DNA of 64,000 bases from Alligator mississippiensis (Eukaryota > Chordata > Crocodylia > Alligatoridae), in the NCBI RefSeq assembly GCF_030867095.1, contig NC_081831.1, positions 72,740,716 to 72,804,715 on the forward strand, given 5' to 3'. How positions within the stretch are numbered: the first letter of the stretch is position 1; each line of letters opens with the position of its first letter. This document shows positions 11,436 to 22,474 of this stretch, piece by piece. The notes beneath the pieces are model-generated. The model searched no databases, was not told the DNA's origin, and saw nothing but the letters and a program-made list of their open reading frames with translations. Both the position numbers and the translations under genes were made by a program.

Positions 11436-13120
11436 TTTACAATAGTAAAAGGTTATGTGTACTTGAGACACAAACTGCAGGTAAAGGGTGATCAGCGTTC
11501 TGCAGAGCTGGCTTACTGCAAACTCACACCCTTAAAAAAAAAAAAAAATCTTCAGACTGAAGTTTAACAAACAGACTGCCCAGAACAAACCTCACAGGCC
11601 AATGAACACCGGGGCTGTCTGGCTAAGAAGGGAAAGACTTAAAAAAAAAAGGGGAATCGCGCTGGCTTAACGATACCCAAGAGCAGCAGCTGAAAGAAAC
11701 AAATTAGGGAAAAAGAACTATGATGCCTGTGTGCACACTATCCAAGCCAAATTATTTTGGGGAAGGTGGCATTTCACAGCGAGCCATTTACTCCTTAAAA
11801 TTCCTCAGAAATGTCTCTGATAATTAGCCAGGCCTAACAGCAATACTGATCTTTCTCATGGGACAAAGCTATCCTCTAGGTCTCTTGTTTGTATGTAGAT
11901 TAGTTACTTGATACAAAGAATCCTGTTAATCAGGCATGCACATGAGCTATGAGATGAAGCAACAAGCTAAAAGCATTTCAAAGGCTTGGGTTACAGTAGC
12001 ACCCTTTGCCAGATGCAGTGTGATTTCACTTAGTTTATATTTTGTTACCCTATTTGTTAGGGGGTAACGAAGTCCAAGAGCAGGCGTGCTTACACCAGCA
12101 AGAAGTTGATTGTGTCGCTATAGCTCATTTTTTTTGGGAAACTGATATAAGCGATACCAGGAAACGTGCTCTCTCACTAGTGAAATCTGCATCTGCAGTA
12201 TGAGGGATGCTGATAGAGCTAGGCCAGCAAATCTTTTGCAGTTTACAGAAGGCCCAAGAATCAGCAGCAGCTGGCTTTTTCCCATAGCCTCCATTTCACG
12301 TCTTTTGGATGGAACATTGGGTTCAGTCCACGAAGAGTTTTGCTAATAAAAGGTGAATGAATAGTAGTCATGCTCTGAGGTTTACCCTTTCTGGGTGTCC
12401 ATTTGATAACCGATACCTAAACCTTTGTAACACTTCAGATGTGTTTTAAAAGTAAAAGCAACAGAAAACATTAATCCAGATATGCGGTTGTGGCAAGTTT
12501 TTTTCCAAGTGATTTAGTCTTGGATTTTAAGCTAGTCAGCTTCACTCAAGAGCATGTGTGTTTCTCTAAAACGTCAGTCTTATGTGACATTAAAATTAAT
12601 AGGCAAGAACAATATCAACTCAACATTACCATTAAACTTAATATTTATATAGCATCATAGAAATGTATGATGCGTCACTGGAAACCAGAATACATGATTT
12701 CTGCTTTAAAGAAATTCTACTATGGTTCAGATCCTACAAATGCTAAATCAAGCACAACTGTTTCTGTGTTCGTAGGCTTGAAGCCCTGGACATTAAAAAC
12801 AAAAAGTGCCTGGATTTCTACCTACTTGGTACTAATAGTGTTAGAAATAAAAACAGCACCAACTTTTTAGTTAAAAGTTGCAGCTCAGTTTTGTTCAGGT
12901 GCTTTTGGAGTATATCGCATGTTCTTATTATCCAGATTTTATGGAAGTAGTTTCTGGGTTACCAGTTAATTTAGATAATAAAGTGTTTCCAAAGAAAATG
13001 AATTCATTGCAAGTCTGTACCTCAGCTGTGTGTTGTTGAGACTACAACTTATAAAACAGAACTGGAATGTTACAAACGGTCCTTTAAGATACAAAAATAG
13101 AGCGTTCCTCACTGCATTCT
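11436..13120 (-). other. PGRMC1: PGRMC1 3' untranslated region (inferred)
   Basis: Sequence between the PGRMC1 stop codon and the first - strand AATAAA. It has no open reading frame of note and no clear transposon, in keeping with a long 3'UTR. Its extent is inference from the poly(A) hexamers only. Confidence 0.45.
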
Positions 13121-13227
13121 CTAGTCTTTCTTTTTTTCATCTTTTGCATCTGTTGTTTCTTCTTCATCCGAGTACACAGTGGGTTCCTCTCCTTCCTTCA
13201 GTAGCTTGCCAACGCAGGGATACTTAA
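13121..13227 (-). CDS. PGRMC1: PGRMC1 exon 3 (C-terminal)
   Basis: Read on the - strand after the acceptor TTTTATAG (AG at 13229-13228), this exon completes a Phe codon. It then encodes [20 protein letters not shown] followed by [14 protein letters not shown] and TAG (13123-13121). Human PGRMC1 ends [20 protein letters not shown] plus an acidic/basic tail, so the match is unambiguous. The Lys-Tyr pair that corresponds to human K163/Y164 near the haem pocket is kept. So is the Tyr-Ser of the PTVYSDEEE motif, known in mammals as an SH2-binding and CK2 site (Y173/S174 here). The human His-His is Pro-Cys here. The tail is slightly shorter than in mammals. Confidence 0.95.
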
Positions 13228-14791
13228 CTATAAAATGAGAAAGAGAAAACAGCCTAGGTCATTTGCTTTGCATGTGTGCCTTTTGTAACCCAGCAGCAAG
13301 GTATAACAAAGATTTTCATGTTAGAGAAAGTTCATACTGTATATGAAAAAGGTAATGACTCCACAGTGTGGTCATGGTATGAGCTCCCAACTCTAGGATG
13401 ACTGCTTAACATGGGATTTGCATAATCTCCTAGTATGAAGACCATTCTTGGAATAAACATGTCTGACCTTTCACAACTATGGTTTCTGACAAGTCACTCA
13501 GGGATATGTGAACATAGGTATCCTAAGGAATTAAAGGTCATATGTTGCACTTGCAAACATTAAAGCAGTATAACAAGAGGTCCCATTTCTAGTGCTATAC
13601 TTAAAAGGTTAGCCCAGTGTTCTAGTTTTATTATCATCAAGTGCTGCCAAGACAGCGGTAAGAACTCAGAATATACACAGAATTTCCACCATGCACATAA
13701 AGAGCTTTTCAGCCAGACAAATAACCAGTATTTACACTTTCTGTTTTATGCAAGTGAAATATGATCCCTTTAATGTTATTCTGGTCTAAAAGCCCATGTG
13801 AGATGTAGGGCTGTTATTATTCTTCATCAGTAAAGGTATTAGGTGTGGGAGAATGTAATATGATAATTATCTGCTTGGGCATAAGAGGCTACCTGAGCAA
13901 CTTCTAAACTACAAAAGGGTTCAAGTTACTTTTTTTTTGGTGGGGGGCAGGGCGGGGGAGAACAACAACGATAGAAGTGTAAACCAAAAAACTTGCCTTA
14001 TTTGAGCCTTTAACATAATGAGTTGCAAAATAAAAAGGAGTAATAGTGGTTTATTTTAAATTAGTTGCTTCCGGGGAGTTAAATATACCACGATCTGAAA
14101 AAGGCAGGGAAAAGGACTTTTGTTTGTAGGGACACGGACGGGCAGACGGACAGCAGTCCATCTCTGCTCATTCTGGGGCTGTCATTCACAAAAATGCCAT
14201 TACTGTTTCTTTCAGTAATCAGGTTTTCAGAAGTGACGTAGGAGTCTAAGCTGCATTTTCAAAAATCATTTAAACTCTTTTCAATATTTTGCTGCTCACC
14301 TTATTAGAACATTTATAGACCAAAGTTGAGAAGAGCAACAGGGAGTGAGGAACGAGGGGAAAATACTCAGCTTAGAAGTAAGATTCATGGCATTAAAATT
14401 AATCTTTGAGAAAGTTCAAGGACCTACCAGCAATGTCAGCTAAACTAAACTGCATCAGAAGAAACACATTTCACTTTCAGTCAGATTAACTGAAGATATA
14501 AAGCAGTTTCATCCCCTGCCAGTTTTTAACAGTTTAATATTAGAAAGTGTAACCGACTATAAGGAACATTTTTGTCTTGCCTGTTGCCTTAGGAAAACCC
14601 CTCACAAATATGAGAACTTGAAACTGTTTCTTCTCGCTTTCATTACATTCCCCTTAGGAATTACAACCACACACAGCACAATATTTTCAAATGCACATCT
14701 TATTTTTAAATAGACAATGCCCTTTTGAATTACCTCTGTTATTATACACTAGTTAGGCCCCATCAATGAAAATGGGTTTAAAGTTGCTTAC
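13228..14791 (-). other. PGRMC1 intron 2
   Basis: A 1.56-kb intron with GTAAGC donor (GT at 14791-14790) and ATAG acceptor. It contains a T-run followed by a G-rich stretch at about 13930-13960 on the + strand (GGTGGGGGGCAGGGCGGGGG). I recognise no gene or clear transposon in it. Confidence 0.7.
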
Positions 14792-14947
14792 AAGTGAACT
14801 GCGATTCCCAGTCTTGCAAGGTTTCTTGCTGTGTAGCATCAAGGTCGGATAGGTCATCATATTCGTCTTTGAGAGCTTCTTTATCTAGACAGAAGGTGGC
14901 TAGGCCTCTGGATGCATCCCTTCCGGCAAAAATCCCATACGGGCCGT
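14792..14947 (-). CDS. PGRMC1: PGRMC1 exon 2 (cytochrome b5-like domain)
   Basis: This 156-nt exon encodes [40 protein letters not shown] and [11 protein letters not shown]. It is nearly identical to human PGRMC1 across the cytochrome b5-like/steroid-binding fold. The Tyr of GPYG (residue 106 here) corresponds to human Y113, the axial haem-iron ligand that allows haem-mediated dimerisation. The Cys of TFCLDKE corresponds to human C129. The acceptor is CTCTTAAAG (AG at 14949-14948) and the donor ACTT|GTAAGC. Phase 1 at both ends joins exon 1 and exon 3 in frame. The first codon is split and gives Asp, where human has Glu. Confidence 0.96.
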
Positions 14948-16208
14948 CTTTAAGAGGAAAATATCAATGTCACTGTTAGATACCTGATATACATTTCTGT
15001 TTCTTTGATGACCAGATACAGAAAACTAAAAAAGAAAAAAAAAGACATTTGATCCCTGCTCCAAAGCTTAGGTAAAAGTCACCCAAACTCCAGAAATATT
15101 TTAGGATGGATTCTGTTTTGGTAATAATGACTCGGATATTTTTCGAAGTAAAGCATTCAGAAACTACCAGTACGTATACAGAAGAAAAAGGGAGGAAACC
15201 AAACTGGAAGAATGAACAAGCTGTGGCATGTGGAGAATGAAGCACGCACGGGAGAGAACAGCAGAAACAAAGGGATTTGGCTTTCCTGGAGCAAGCGTGC
15301 TTGAGAAATATAAAGCTAAGATGGCACCTGTAATGATCACGTGTAGGAACCAGTTGTGTAAGGAAATGAGTGGAGGATGGATATCAAAGTCGGAGAAGCA
15401 GCAGAAAGCAATGGCATGCTTCTCTTAGAAAAGCTTAGGCCCGGAGAGAGTTAACTGATGAAAGGACTTGAAAGATGGTGGACTGCAGCTGCAGACACTT
15501 TAGCTGACCCTTTTGCCAAGGAAAATGATTAGCTAGGAAGCAAAGTATCTAGTAAATTTTATGTGTCTTTTTTTTTCTCTCTCTCTCTTTTGCAATGGTA
15601 GGATGAACCCAAGTGACCAAACATGCAGTTCCCAGTGGGGCAGAGTTATCTTATCAAGACAGTCTTGCTAAACTTCATCAATCATTAACCTATTTGCAAA
15701 GCAAGCAGAACGTTTGTACCCCTTGCAAAGTAACAGAAAACTGGGATATCATATGTCGTATCCATGTATTAAGAGCTTCTTCTCCGAAAGGAGCCGAAGC
15801 ACCCAAACGAAAGGCCGACTGCATTAGCGCTGCGGAGTCCAAGATGACACGACCCACAAAGCTGCCTCATCAAGTCCCCAGTGCTGCCCTGGCAGGACCC
15901 CCACCCCCAGCACGACACACCTAGCGCGCAGCAGTCTCTGGACGGGGTGGGCGTGCGCGGCCTGGCAAACCAGCTCCGCAACATGCACGCGGCTCCGGCA
16001 CCACCACTTCCCAAAAGGGATAGCTTTTCAAAAGAAGGAAAACCACCCCCCTGTCCACGCACAGTGTCGATCGTCTTAAAATCAGCAACACAAAAGCATG
16101 CTGCGGTTAAGCTCAAGAGTGGATATTGCATCCCCCCCGTCCCTGAACCCAGGACTTCAACCCCTGGCCGCCGTGGCGGCCCCCCCCCGCGCCGCGCCTT
16201 GCCCGCAC
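14948..16208 (-). other. PGRMC1 intron 1
   Basis: A 1.26-kb intron with donor CCCG|GTGCGG (GT at 16208-16207). The part next to exon 1 is still GC-rich and belongs to the CpG island. The two introns together span under 3 kb, which makes this a compact copy of the gene. Frames that run on from exon 1 into this intron are not real extensions. Confidence 0.7.
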
Positions 16209-16640
16209 CGGGCCCGTAGAACTTGCTGGCGCGGCTGACATCGAAGACGCGGCCGCGGATGGCCATGAGGATGCGCGGGTCGCGGACGCCGTCGAAGGGC
16301 CGCAGCTGCTCCAGGGTGAAGTCGCGGCGCTTGAGCGGCGGCAGCGGCGGGGGGCCCTGCGGCTCGGCCGGGCGCTGCCGCTCCCCGCGCACGATCTGGT
16401 AGAGCAGGAAGAGGCAGAGGCCGAGCAGGCTCAGGTTGAGCGGCGAGCTCACGATGTCCAGCAGCACCCCGCCGGCCCCCGCCGGCCCGGCCTCCGCCGC
16501 TTCCTCCTGCGCCATCGCCGCCGTCTGCAAGCCCCGCGCCGCCGCCGCCGGGAGGAGCCGCCGCCTCGCTCCGCCCTGCCCGGGGCGGCACCAAGCACCG
16601 CGCCATGCCCTTCATCAGAGCAGCCGGGACGGCGAGGGCA
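16120..16640 (-). promoter_or_regulatory. CpG island and PGRMC1 promoter region
   Basis: A dense CpG-rich block overlaps exon 1 and about 120 bases upstream of the start codon. It includes GC-box-like sequence (CCCGGGGCGG near 16578) and no obvious TATA box. This is the usual architecture of a broadly expressed vertebrate promoter. The exact transcription start cannot be fixed. Confidence 0.75.
16209..16515 (-). CDS. PGRMC1: PGRMC1 exon 1 (membrane anchor and start of b5-like domain)
   Basis: The start ATG is at 16515-16513 in a good context (GGCGATGGC). The protein begins [20 protein letters not shown], then has a single membrane span at about residues 24-44 ([19 protein letters not shown]) and a Pro-rich linker. 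The b5-like domain opens with [20 protein letters not shown] and ends KFYGP before the donor. Human PGRMC1 has SPLNLLLLGLCIFLLYKIVR in the same place; PGRMC2 differs there, so the paralogue call is secure. The three exons sum to 570 nt, giving 189 residues against 195 in human. PGRMC1 is an ER/endosomal haem-binding protein that supports cytochrome P450s and sterol metabolism. The in-frame TTG upstream is not a likely start. Divergence is confined to the N-terminus and linker. Confidence 0.95.
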
Positions 16641-19600
16641 GCGTCCCTTCAGCAGGCGGTCAGAAAGTAAAAGTCCCCAGGGCAGGAAAGAAACGTTTTT
16701 GCAGGGAGGGAGCTGGCGATGGCAGGCGGTGAGAGCGGCGGGGCTGCTTCCCTGGAGGGGTCAGATGCTAGGCAGGGAGAGGAGAGAGAGAAGAAAAAAA
16801 CACAGCAACAAAAAACCTCTTTCTTGTTGTTCTGCAATGGATTTTAAAAGTAAAGAGGCTCAGAAACAACACCTTTTCTTAGACTGACTAAGACATGGCA
16901 AAAAAAAAAAGGATCTTTTCCTGCAAGCTTTCAGGCCTCAGGGAAAACAAGATGGTAACGAGTCCCCGGAGGTGGAAAAAGCAACTTCATTTTTGCGCGG
17001 AGGAAGCGGAAGGTGGAAGTCTGTTCCTCGGAGTGTCTTTGGGAGTTGCTTTTTGATGAGGTGCTGCTGCCAGGCAGCCGGTTTTACCCTTTGGGTGAGC
17101 TGGGATCAAAGGGGGGTGCAAGTGCATCAGTGCCCTCCGCCCCGTTTTTTTTTGGTGAAAATGTTTCATGTTCCACTCCAAATCCGGGAGTCAGTCAAGA
17201 ACTATAAGTGGCCCAACACCTGGCAAACGTCCTCCGCCCCACCTGGGGCTTCAGATGTTTCCAAATCCTTTGGCAAGCATCTTACGTGAAGGCCCAAGCC
17301 TGGAGGTTTGGCCCCCAAGTTTTGCTTACCCTCAGCCGTATGGCCACAGGAGCAAGCTAGGGAGGAGTCTCTCATCTCCATACAGTTGGCGTAAAACTAC
17401 ATTACGTCTCCGGGTACTGCCCCATGCCAGGAAAGTGGTTACCCCTGGGTGTAACTAGGGCACTGCCTTGGTGTTCGCCTGCTCTGCCCCTGATCCCCCA
17501 CCTGCAGCAGCATCCACAGAGATTGCCAGGAGGAGCTGTGGTCCAAGCCCAGGGCTGGAGTGATCGCTGCCCCTCAGACCCCTAGGCAAGCTGGGCAGAA
17601 GCAGCAGCTGCACGTTGGAAACCTGATCCTGTCCCAGTCTTTTCACTGCTGGCTTCTTTATTTCTTTCTCTCACAGGTTTTCACTTTCCTCTGTTGCCCT
17701 GCATGAAGAGCCCTCAGCCACTGCCACCTCCACATCTCTTGGCACCTGCCTCTCTTAGCTGGCAGTACAACACGCAAAGGCAGGTCTCGCATTGTACTGG
17801 CAGTTAAGACGCTTACGGTCATGTTATGTACTGCACAGTCAGTACAGCCCTGGGTGAGCCGGCTCAGCCCTTTTGCGAGTCCTGCAAGCGCCCTGCCCAA
17901 ATGTTAATGGCTTCATAACACTCCTCCGAAAGGGTTTTATATTTAGGTAATTTATTCTGCTCCTAGAAACAAGGGAAGAAAAAAGGTAGGGAAAGAGCTG
18001 AGAGGGGGTTTTTTCTAGCAAAAATTGCACAAAGTTATCACTAGATGGTGTTGTGAACAAACATATCTTCCCACATGAGACAGGCTGCATCTTAGAACAA
18101 TGTCGGCCTCTTCTCTGTGAGCCAAGAGAGGTAGTTTGTCTGAAGTCAGGCAGAAGCCTGGGTAGATTTACCCTTTAAAAACGAACTAAATGCATCTCTG
18201 ATTTAGCTAGCCTATGAAGATCAAACCTGTCCTGGCTTCAGCCTGGTCTCTAAATCCAGGGAATGCACTAGATTTCACAGAGGCTCACAGGGAGGGTTTC
18301 AGAGAGCACCGAAGCATGATTTAGCAACTACAAACTGTAATTTGCTTATGAAACAGTACAAAATGGCAGTTCATGCCCCTCAAATCACTGGTACTAGAAA
18401 GGCAACAGCATGCATGCCAGGTACTACAATACAGGTTTATTCTCTATTGGATGGCTAGAATAATCCAACCTGGAGGATGGCTAATTTTATTACAACCCAT
18501 TGCAGCAGTTTCTCAGCTGGTCCACTGATGCGAGTAATTTTTTCTATACAGTTACTAGTATTTAATCTAGAAGAAGGGTTATTTTCTGGCTGTTTAATCA
18601 TCTGCACATACATTTCTTTCTTTTCTTTAAAAATTGCCTGCTTGAAAGGTGTATAATTCATCTGTATATTGGTTACTTAAGAAAGCCCACATTCACCTGC
18701 ATTCCTTTTTCTAAGGGGGTTGGGACCCCTGTATATACCTTCTCCCTTTTATACATGAAGGAACAATGCAAGCCGTATTGCCAAGGGTGAATTCAACAGG
18801 ATGCTTAGCCATCTTGCACGTCCTCATTCAGTTTTTAGTTCCGTGCAAGTCTGGACGAAGGGCAGACTTCAGGATGGGGCCCAGTGAGACGTACAATCCC
18901 AGTTCTAATGCCTTAAAACTGGGGTTGCACAAGTTAACAGTGCATGTTGTGCAAGGAATGAGGAGTCAGAGTGAAGCATGGAACACAGCCATATACCCTA
19001 CGGAAGAATTTGATACGAGTGATAGTTGCTAATAGTGTTCGTGCAGCTGCCAGAATCAAATCTTTCCATATATCAACAGCTATTTCCCATTGGTGCCAAT
19101 GTCCTGACCTTTACTTACGTTTTAAATGCCCAGTAACCAACATGAGACTGAGAGCAGTTTGTTTGATTGGTTTAGTTTAGTTTTTCCTCAACGGCAAGAA
19201 GGAGGTTTATCCCTCTAAAGGCCACTAGGCTTCTATTAGGCAGCATTTCTGACCTACCTAAGCAATACGATGCCAAACAGAACTTGTTCTGTCCTTTGCA
19301 AGGTAGAGATTGTGCTACCACCTGCCATCCATTGTGGGAAACTCCGTTTTTATTGATCTGGAGCGTGAGAGCATTGAGACAGCCTTTGGGTCAAGCCACG
19401 TAACTGGATCCTAACCAGGACACTCTCAGACTTAGAATTGCATCAATGAAGTTGGATGACATAGAAGAGGCCCAACCCAATTTAAAATAGGATGCTAGTT
19501 AGCTGCAGGGAGGTGAGCGTGGCATCCCAGGAACAAAGGTAACACACTGAAATGGAGTGCAGGATCTTCCTTGCAGTGTTTACAATATTTTGTTCGGGGA

Positions 19601-20042
19601 GAACAGAAAAGGCAATTAAATTAGATGGAGGACAGCTATTGCCCAATTTTTTTGCCTGATATACTGGGGAAGTGATATAAGGATAGCCGATCCTTGGATT
19701 AGTAAGGATCAGCAAATGCTGCCAAGGTTCCTAGTACCTTAGGTTATCTGCCACGTATGTACTAGTTGTGCAATTCAGGGCCACTTCTCTTCAAACTTTT
19801 CTTACAGTTTATTTAGAGGAAGTTTCAGCCCTCTTAGGATGTACCATATTTAGGAAAAATGGTACAAAACATTTAGAAAATTGATAGCATACAGGTTAGG
19901 AACAAAACTAGGTGCCCCAGAAGGCATGGCAGAAATAGTTATGTTTATTCCTCATTTCTCACTGCTGGAATAATCTCAGCACCAGTTATTCACAGCAATG
20001 TGCTTACACAGAATACACAAGACACAGAACCATGCTATAGAC
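16641..20042. other. Intergenic DNA upstream of PGRMC1
   Basis: No coding exon or clear transposon is recognised. Many short open frames occur in the moderately GC-rich part (16.6-18 kb), but none has splice context or a recognisable product. An A-run occurs near 16900. Confidence 0.5.
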
Positions 20043-20207
20043 CAGTGGTTTTCAACCTTTTTCCACTTGCAGACCACTTTGGAAATTTCAAATGGAGGTG
20101 CAGACCCCTTTGAATGGTAAGAGTGGATATTCATATACTTTTGATTGATTATAGCTGTCTTTTGCAGACACCTTAGACAGTCTGTGGACCCCAGGTTGAA
20201 AGCCACT
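20043..20207. mobile_element. hAT-type MITE
   Basis: The left end CAGTGGTTTTCAACCTTTTT and the right end GGTTGAAAGCCACTT are inverted copies matching at about 12 of 15 bases. The CAGTGGTTTTCAACC terminus is a hallmark of hAT/Charlie elements. No matching 8-bp target duplication is visible, so the copy is probably old. It has no coding capacity. Confidence 0.65.
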
Positions 20208-21241
20208 TCCACAAAAATTGATAAAGCTGCCGTAGCAGAACTCTTTCCCTGCTCTAGTCCGGCAAACTGCTCAACCCCTGAGCATATCAGCTCTTGTTTC
20301 ATTTTTCTTGCAAGTCAAAATAGCTTTTTTATTTTTTAAATGCCCCTGCTTGTTTTACAAAAGCTATAACTCCAGCAAGTTCGAAACAGAACCAGCTTTA
20401 ATATATTCTAATATATTGCTTATTTGGTTTGCTTTTGGACTAGCATAGTAATTCTACTTTTAATTAGCTCTTCAGAGAGTCCTCCTTCAGAGAACAAAAC
20501 AGGTTCTACCTAAATTCCCCATTACATATGTCCTTTCTAGCTAGTAACTAAAGAAGTGTTTTAGGGTCACTGCCTTCAAGCTGATCCTCAAGTTCCCTAA
20601 TCATTCCTTTATAAATCAATGATAATTATGTCCAGCAATGCATCCTCCTTGCTTATTAACAAGGAAACTAGAAGCAAAGGTTCTTACTAAAGGACTCTGA
20701 AAAGGGCATTGTTGATTCTGCTGATTTATTTCTCAAGAAACAATCCCTGTAACAGCTTCCTTCCTCAGCTTGTCTGCCATACACATTTCAGCCCCAAAGC
20801 CCAAGAGTCAGCATTTTCAGAAGTATCAACTGAGATGTGTGCACCTTACATTTCCTTTGGCCCATTTCTCAGGATTGATAATCACCGCTGTGGGATCAGC
20901 TCCAGCTCCAGGAGGCATCAGATGGGCAGTAAGCTTAGTTGATCCTCCTGAAAACACTAGCTTCAGGGGGCCAATTGTGTCCTAGCTCACAGGTAAACTG
21001 GTAGGTATTTATGATATACCACCTAAATGTTTTGTTAATGCCTTAATGCCTCCCACTGCCCCCAAATGTCAGCCAGGCACACAAGAATCTAGCCCATCTA
21101 TCCAATAGTCATTTCTCTTAGCATAGGTACAATTTCTGAGCAAGCCACATGAGAGGTGTTACTTAACTTCTTAATAAAAAACATAAAAGGATGAGGCAGA
21201 AGCTACATCTTACTTTCTTCAAGTCACTAGTGCCTATATGA

Positions 21242-21420
21242 CAGGAGAGGGCAAAATGCAACCCGTGGGCCAAATGTAGACCGCCAGGCCATTCTATCTG
21301 GCCCATGGGGCCCCTAAAAAAAAGTAATATTTATCTGCCCCTGGCTGCCTGTCATGCAGCCCTTGATGGCTTGCCAAACTCAGTAAGTGGCCCTCCGCCC
21401 AAAATAATTGCCTGCTCCTG
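21242..21420. mobile_element. hAT-type MITE, family A copy 1
   Basis: The termini are CAGGAGAGGGCAAAATGC and AATTGCCTGCTCCTG. The interior matches, in the opposite orientation, the copies at 32064 and 34561 (GGCTGCCTGTCATGCAGCCC, GGCTTGCCAAACTCAGTAAG). Flanks are CTATATGA (21234-21241) and ATATATGA (21421-21428), 7 of 8 identical, which is a hAT-sized target duplication. Confidence 0.75.
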
Positions 21421-22163
21421 ATATATGAGCTAAGAAAACAGAATCCTTTTCAGCACTAGAATACCCCAGTAGCTGAGATCTGCTCTAGAGGCCTCTACCT
21501 GATGTCAAATTGTGCTGTTGGTAGTGGGCAAAATTCATCCCTGTAGAGGTCTAACACCAGACAACTGCATTTAGCCCCTCTTTGGATGTTCTCAGTGGTG
21601 GATTGTCCTTGTGCTGGCCCCCTCTTTATTTTGCAGCTCTCCTCTCATTCTTTCTAACTGGCTCCCTACTGGACAAACTCAGGTGAACTTAATAGCAAAT
21701 GATGGGTAACATGTTCATAAAGGAAAAGGGAATGGGAAGAGATGCTAGAATGAGAGATCTCTCCAAATGGAAGATGATGAAACACTGATGATTATCAGGC
21801 TCCTGTCAGTATGGGAATTGATTCATCAGAACATCTGCAGCATGAGAAGACTGCAGATGGAGCCCATTGCACTATAGTGGAGAATGTGTCAGAGATGTAG
21901 GGGAAGGACCTGTCAGCTGGAGCAACCTGGCAATATGCTATTGAATTTCCCTTTTCAGCAACATCCAGGTGGAATTTGCTACTGAACCTGGTTTTTCAAC
22001 CAGTTTTTCCTACCACAGCTGTCAGTCAGACTGTCGGGTCCACAGCTTCCATTTGGTCCTGCCAAATAGGGTCTTTGTCAATCACAGGAAAGCTGTCATG
22101 TTACCACAGAAAGAAACTACAATCAATTATTGACCTAGGTCAGTATCTCCAGGATAGACACTA

Positions 22164-22474
22164 GGGCTCCTATACACATGAAGGGAGGCTGCTCTGGCAC
22201 ACTGTAATTACAGCACATTAGAGCAGACTTGATTAACTGAGTCTACTGGAGTGTTGTAATTACCACACATCAGCATCCCTGTGCTGAAAAATGGCAGCAG
22301 GGCACATTAAATTAAGGCTCGTTCAATGAGCTTTAGTTCAAAGCACTTTGCTGCCATTTTTCAGTGCAGAGATGCTGATACACGTGATGCTCTGGGCACT
22401 TTTAATTAGCACGGCTCTCGGAGCTGCACTAATTAAAGCACCCCACCTCCCAGAGCACATCTGTAAACACCTTA
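22164..22474. mobile_element. Palindromic MITE, family B copy 1
   Basis: The element folds on itself. The centre GGCTCGTTCAATGAGC is flanked by inverted copies such as AGCACGGCTCTCGGAGC, and GAGTCTACTGGAGTGTTGTA lies in one arm only. The outer ends CTCCTATACACATG and CATCTGTAAACACC are weak inverted repeats. The interior matches the copies at 42878 and 43804 (shared TGAGCTTTAGTT core and AACTGAGTCT motif). Superfamily and target duplication are not resolved. Confidence 0.6.

Noticed and set aside
13030-13227. 65-codon + strand frame
   Set aside because: Antisense shadow of PGRMC1 exon 3 and its 3'UTR.
14794-14979. 61-codon + strand frame
   Set aside because: It is the antisense shadow of PGRMC1 exon 2.
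15769-16206. Extension of the PGRMC1 frame past exon 1 (253-codon version)
   Set aside because: It reads through the GT donor at 16208; the true continuation is exon 2 at 14947, which matches human PGRMC1.
16157-16615. 152-codon Ala/Gly/Arg-rich frame overlapping PGRMC1 exon 1
   Set aside because: It is an alternative frame of the CpG-rich first exon with low-complexity composition.
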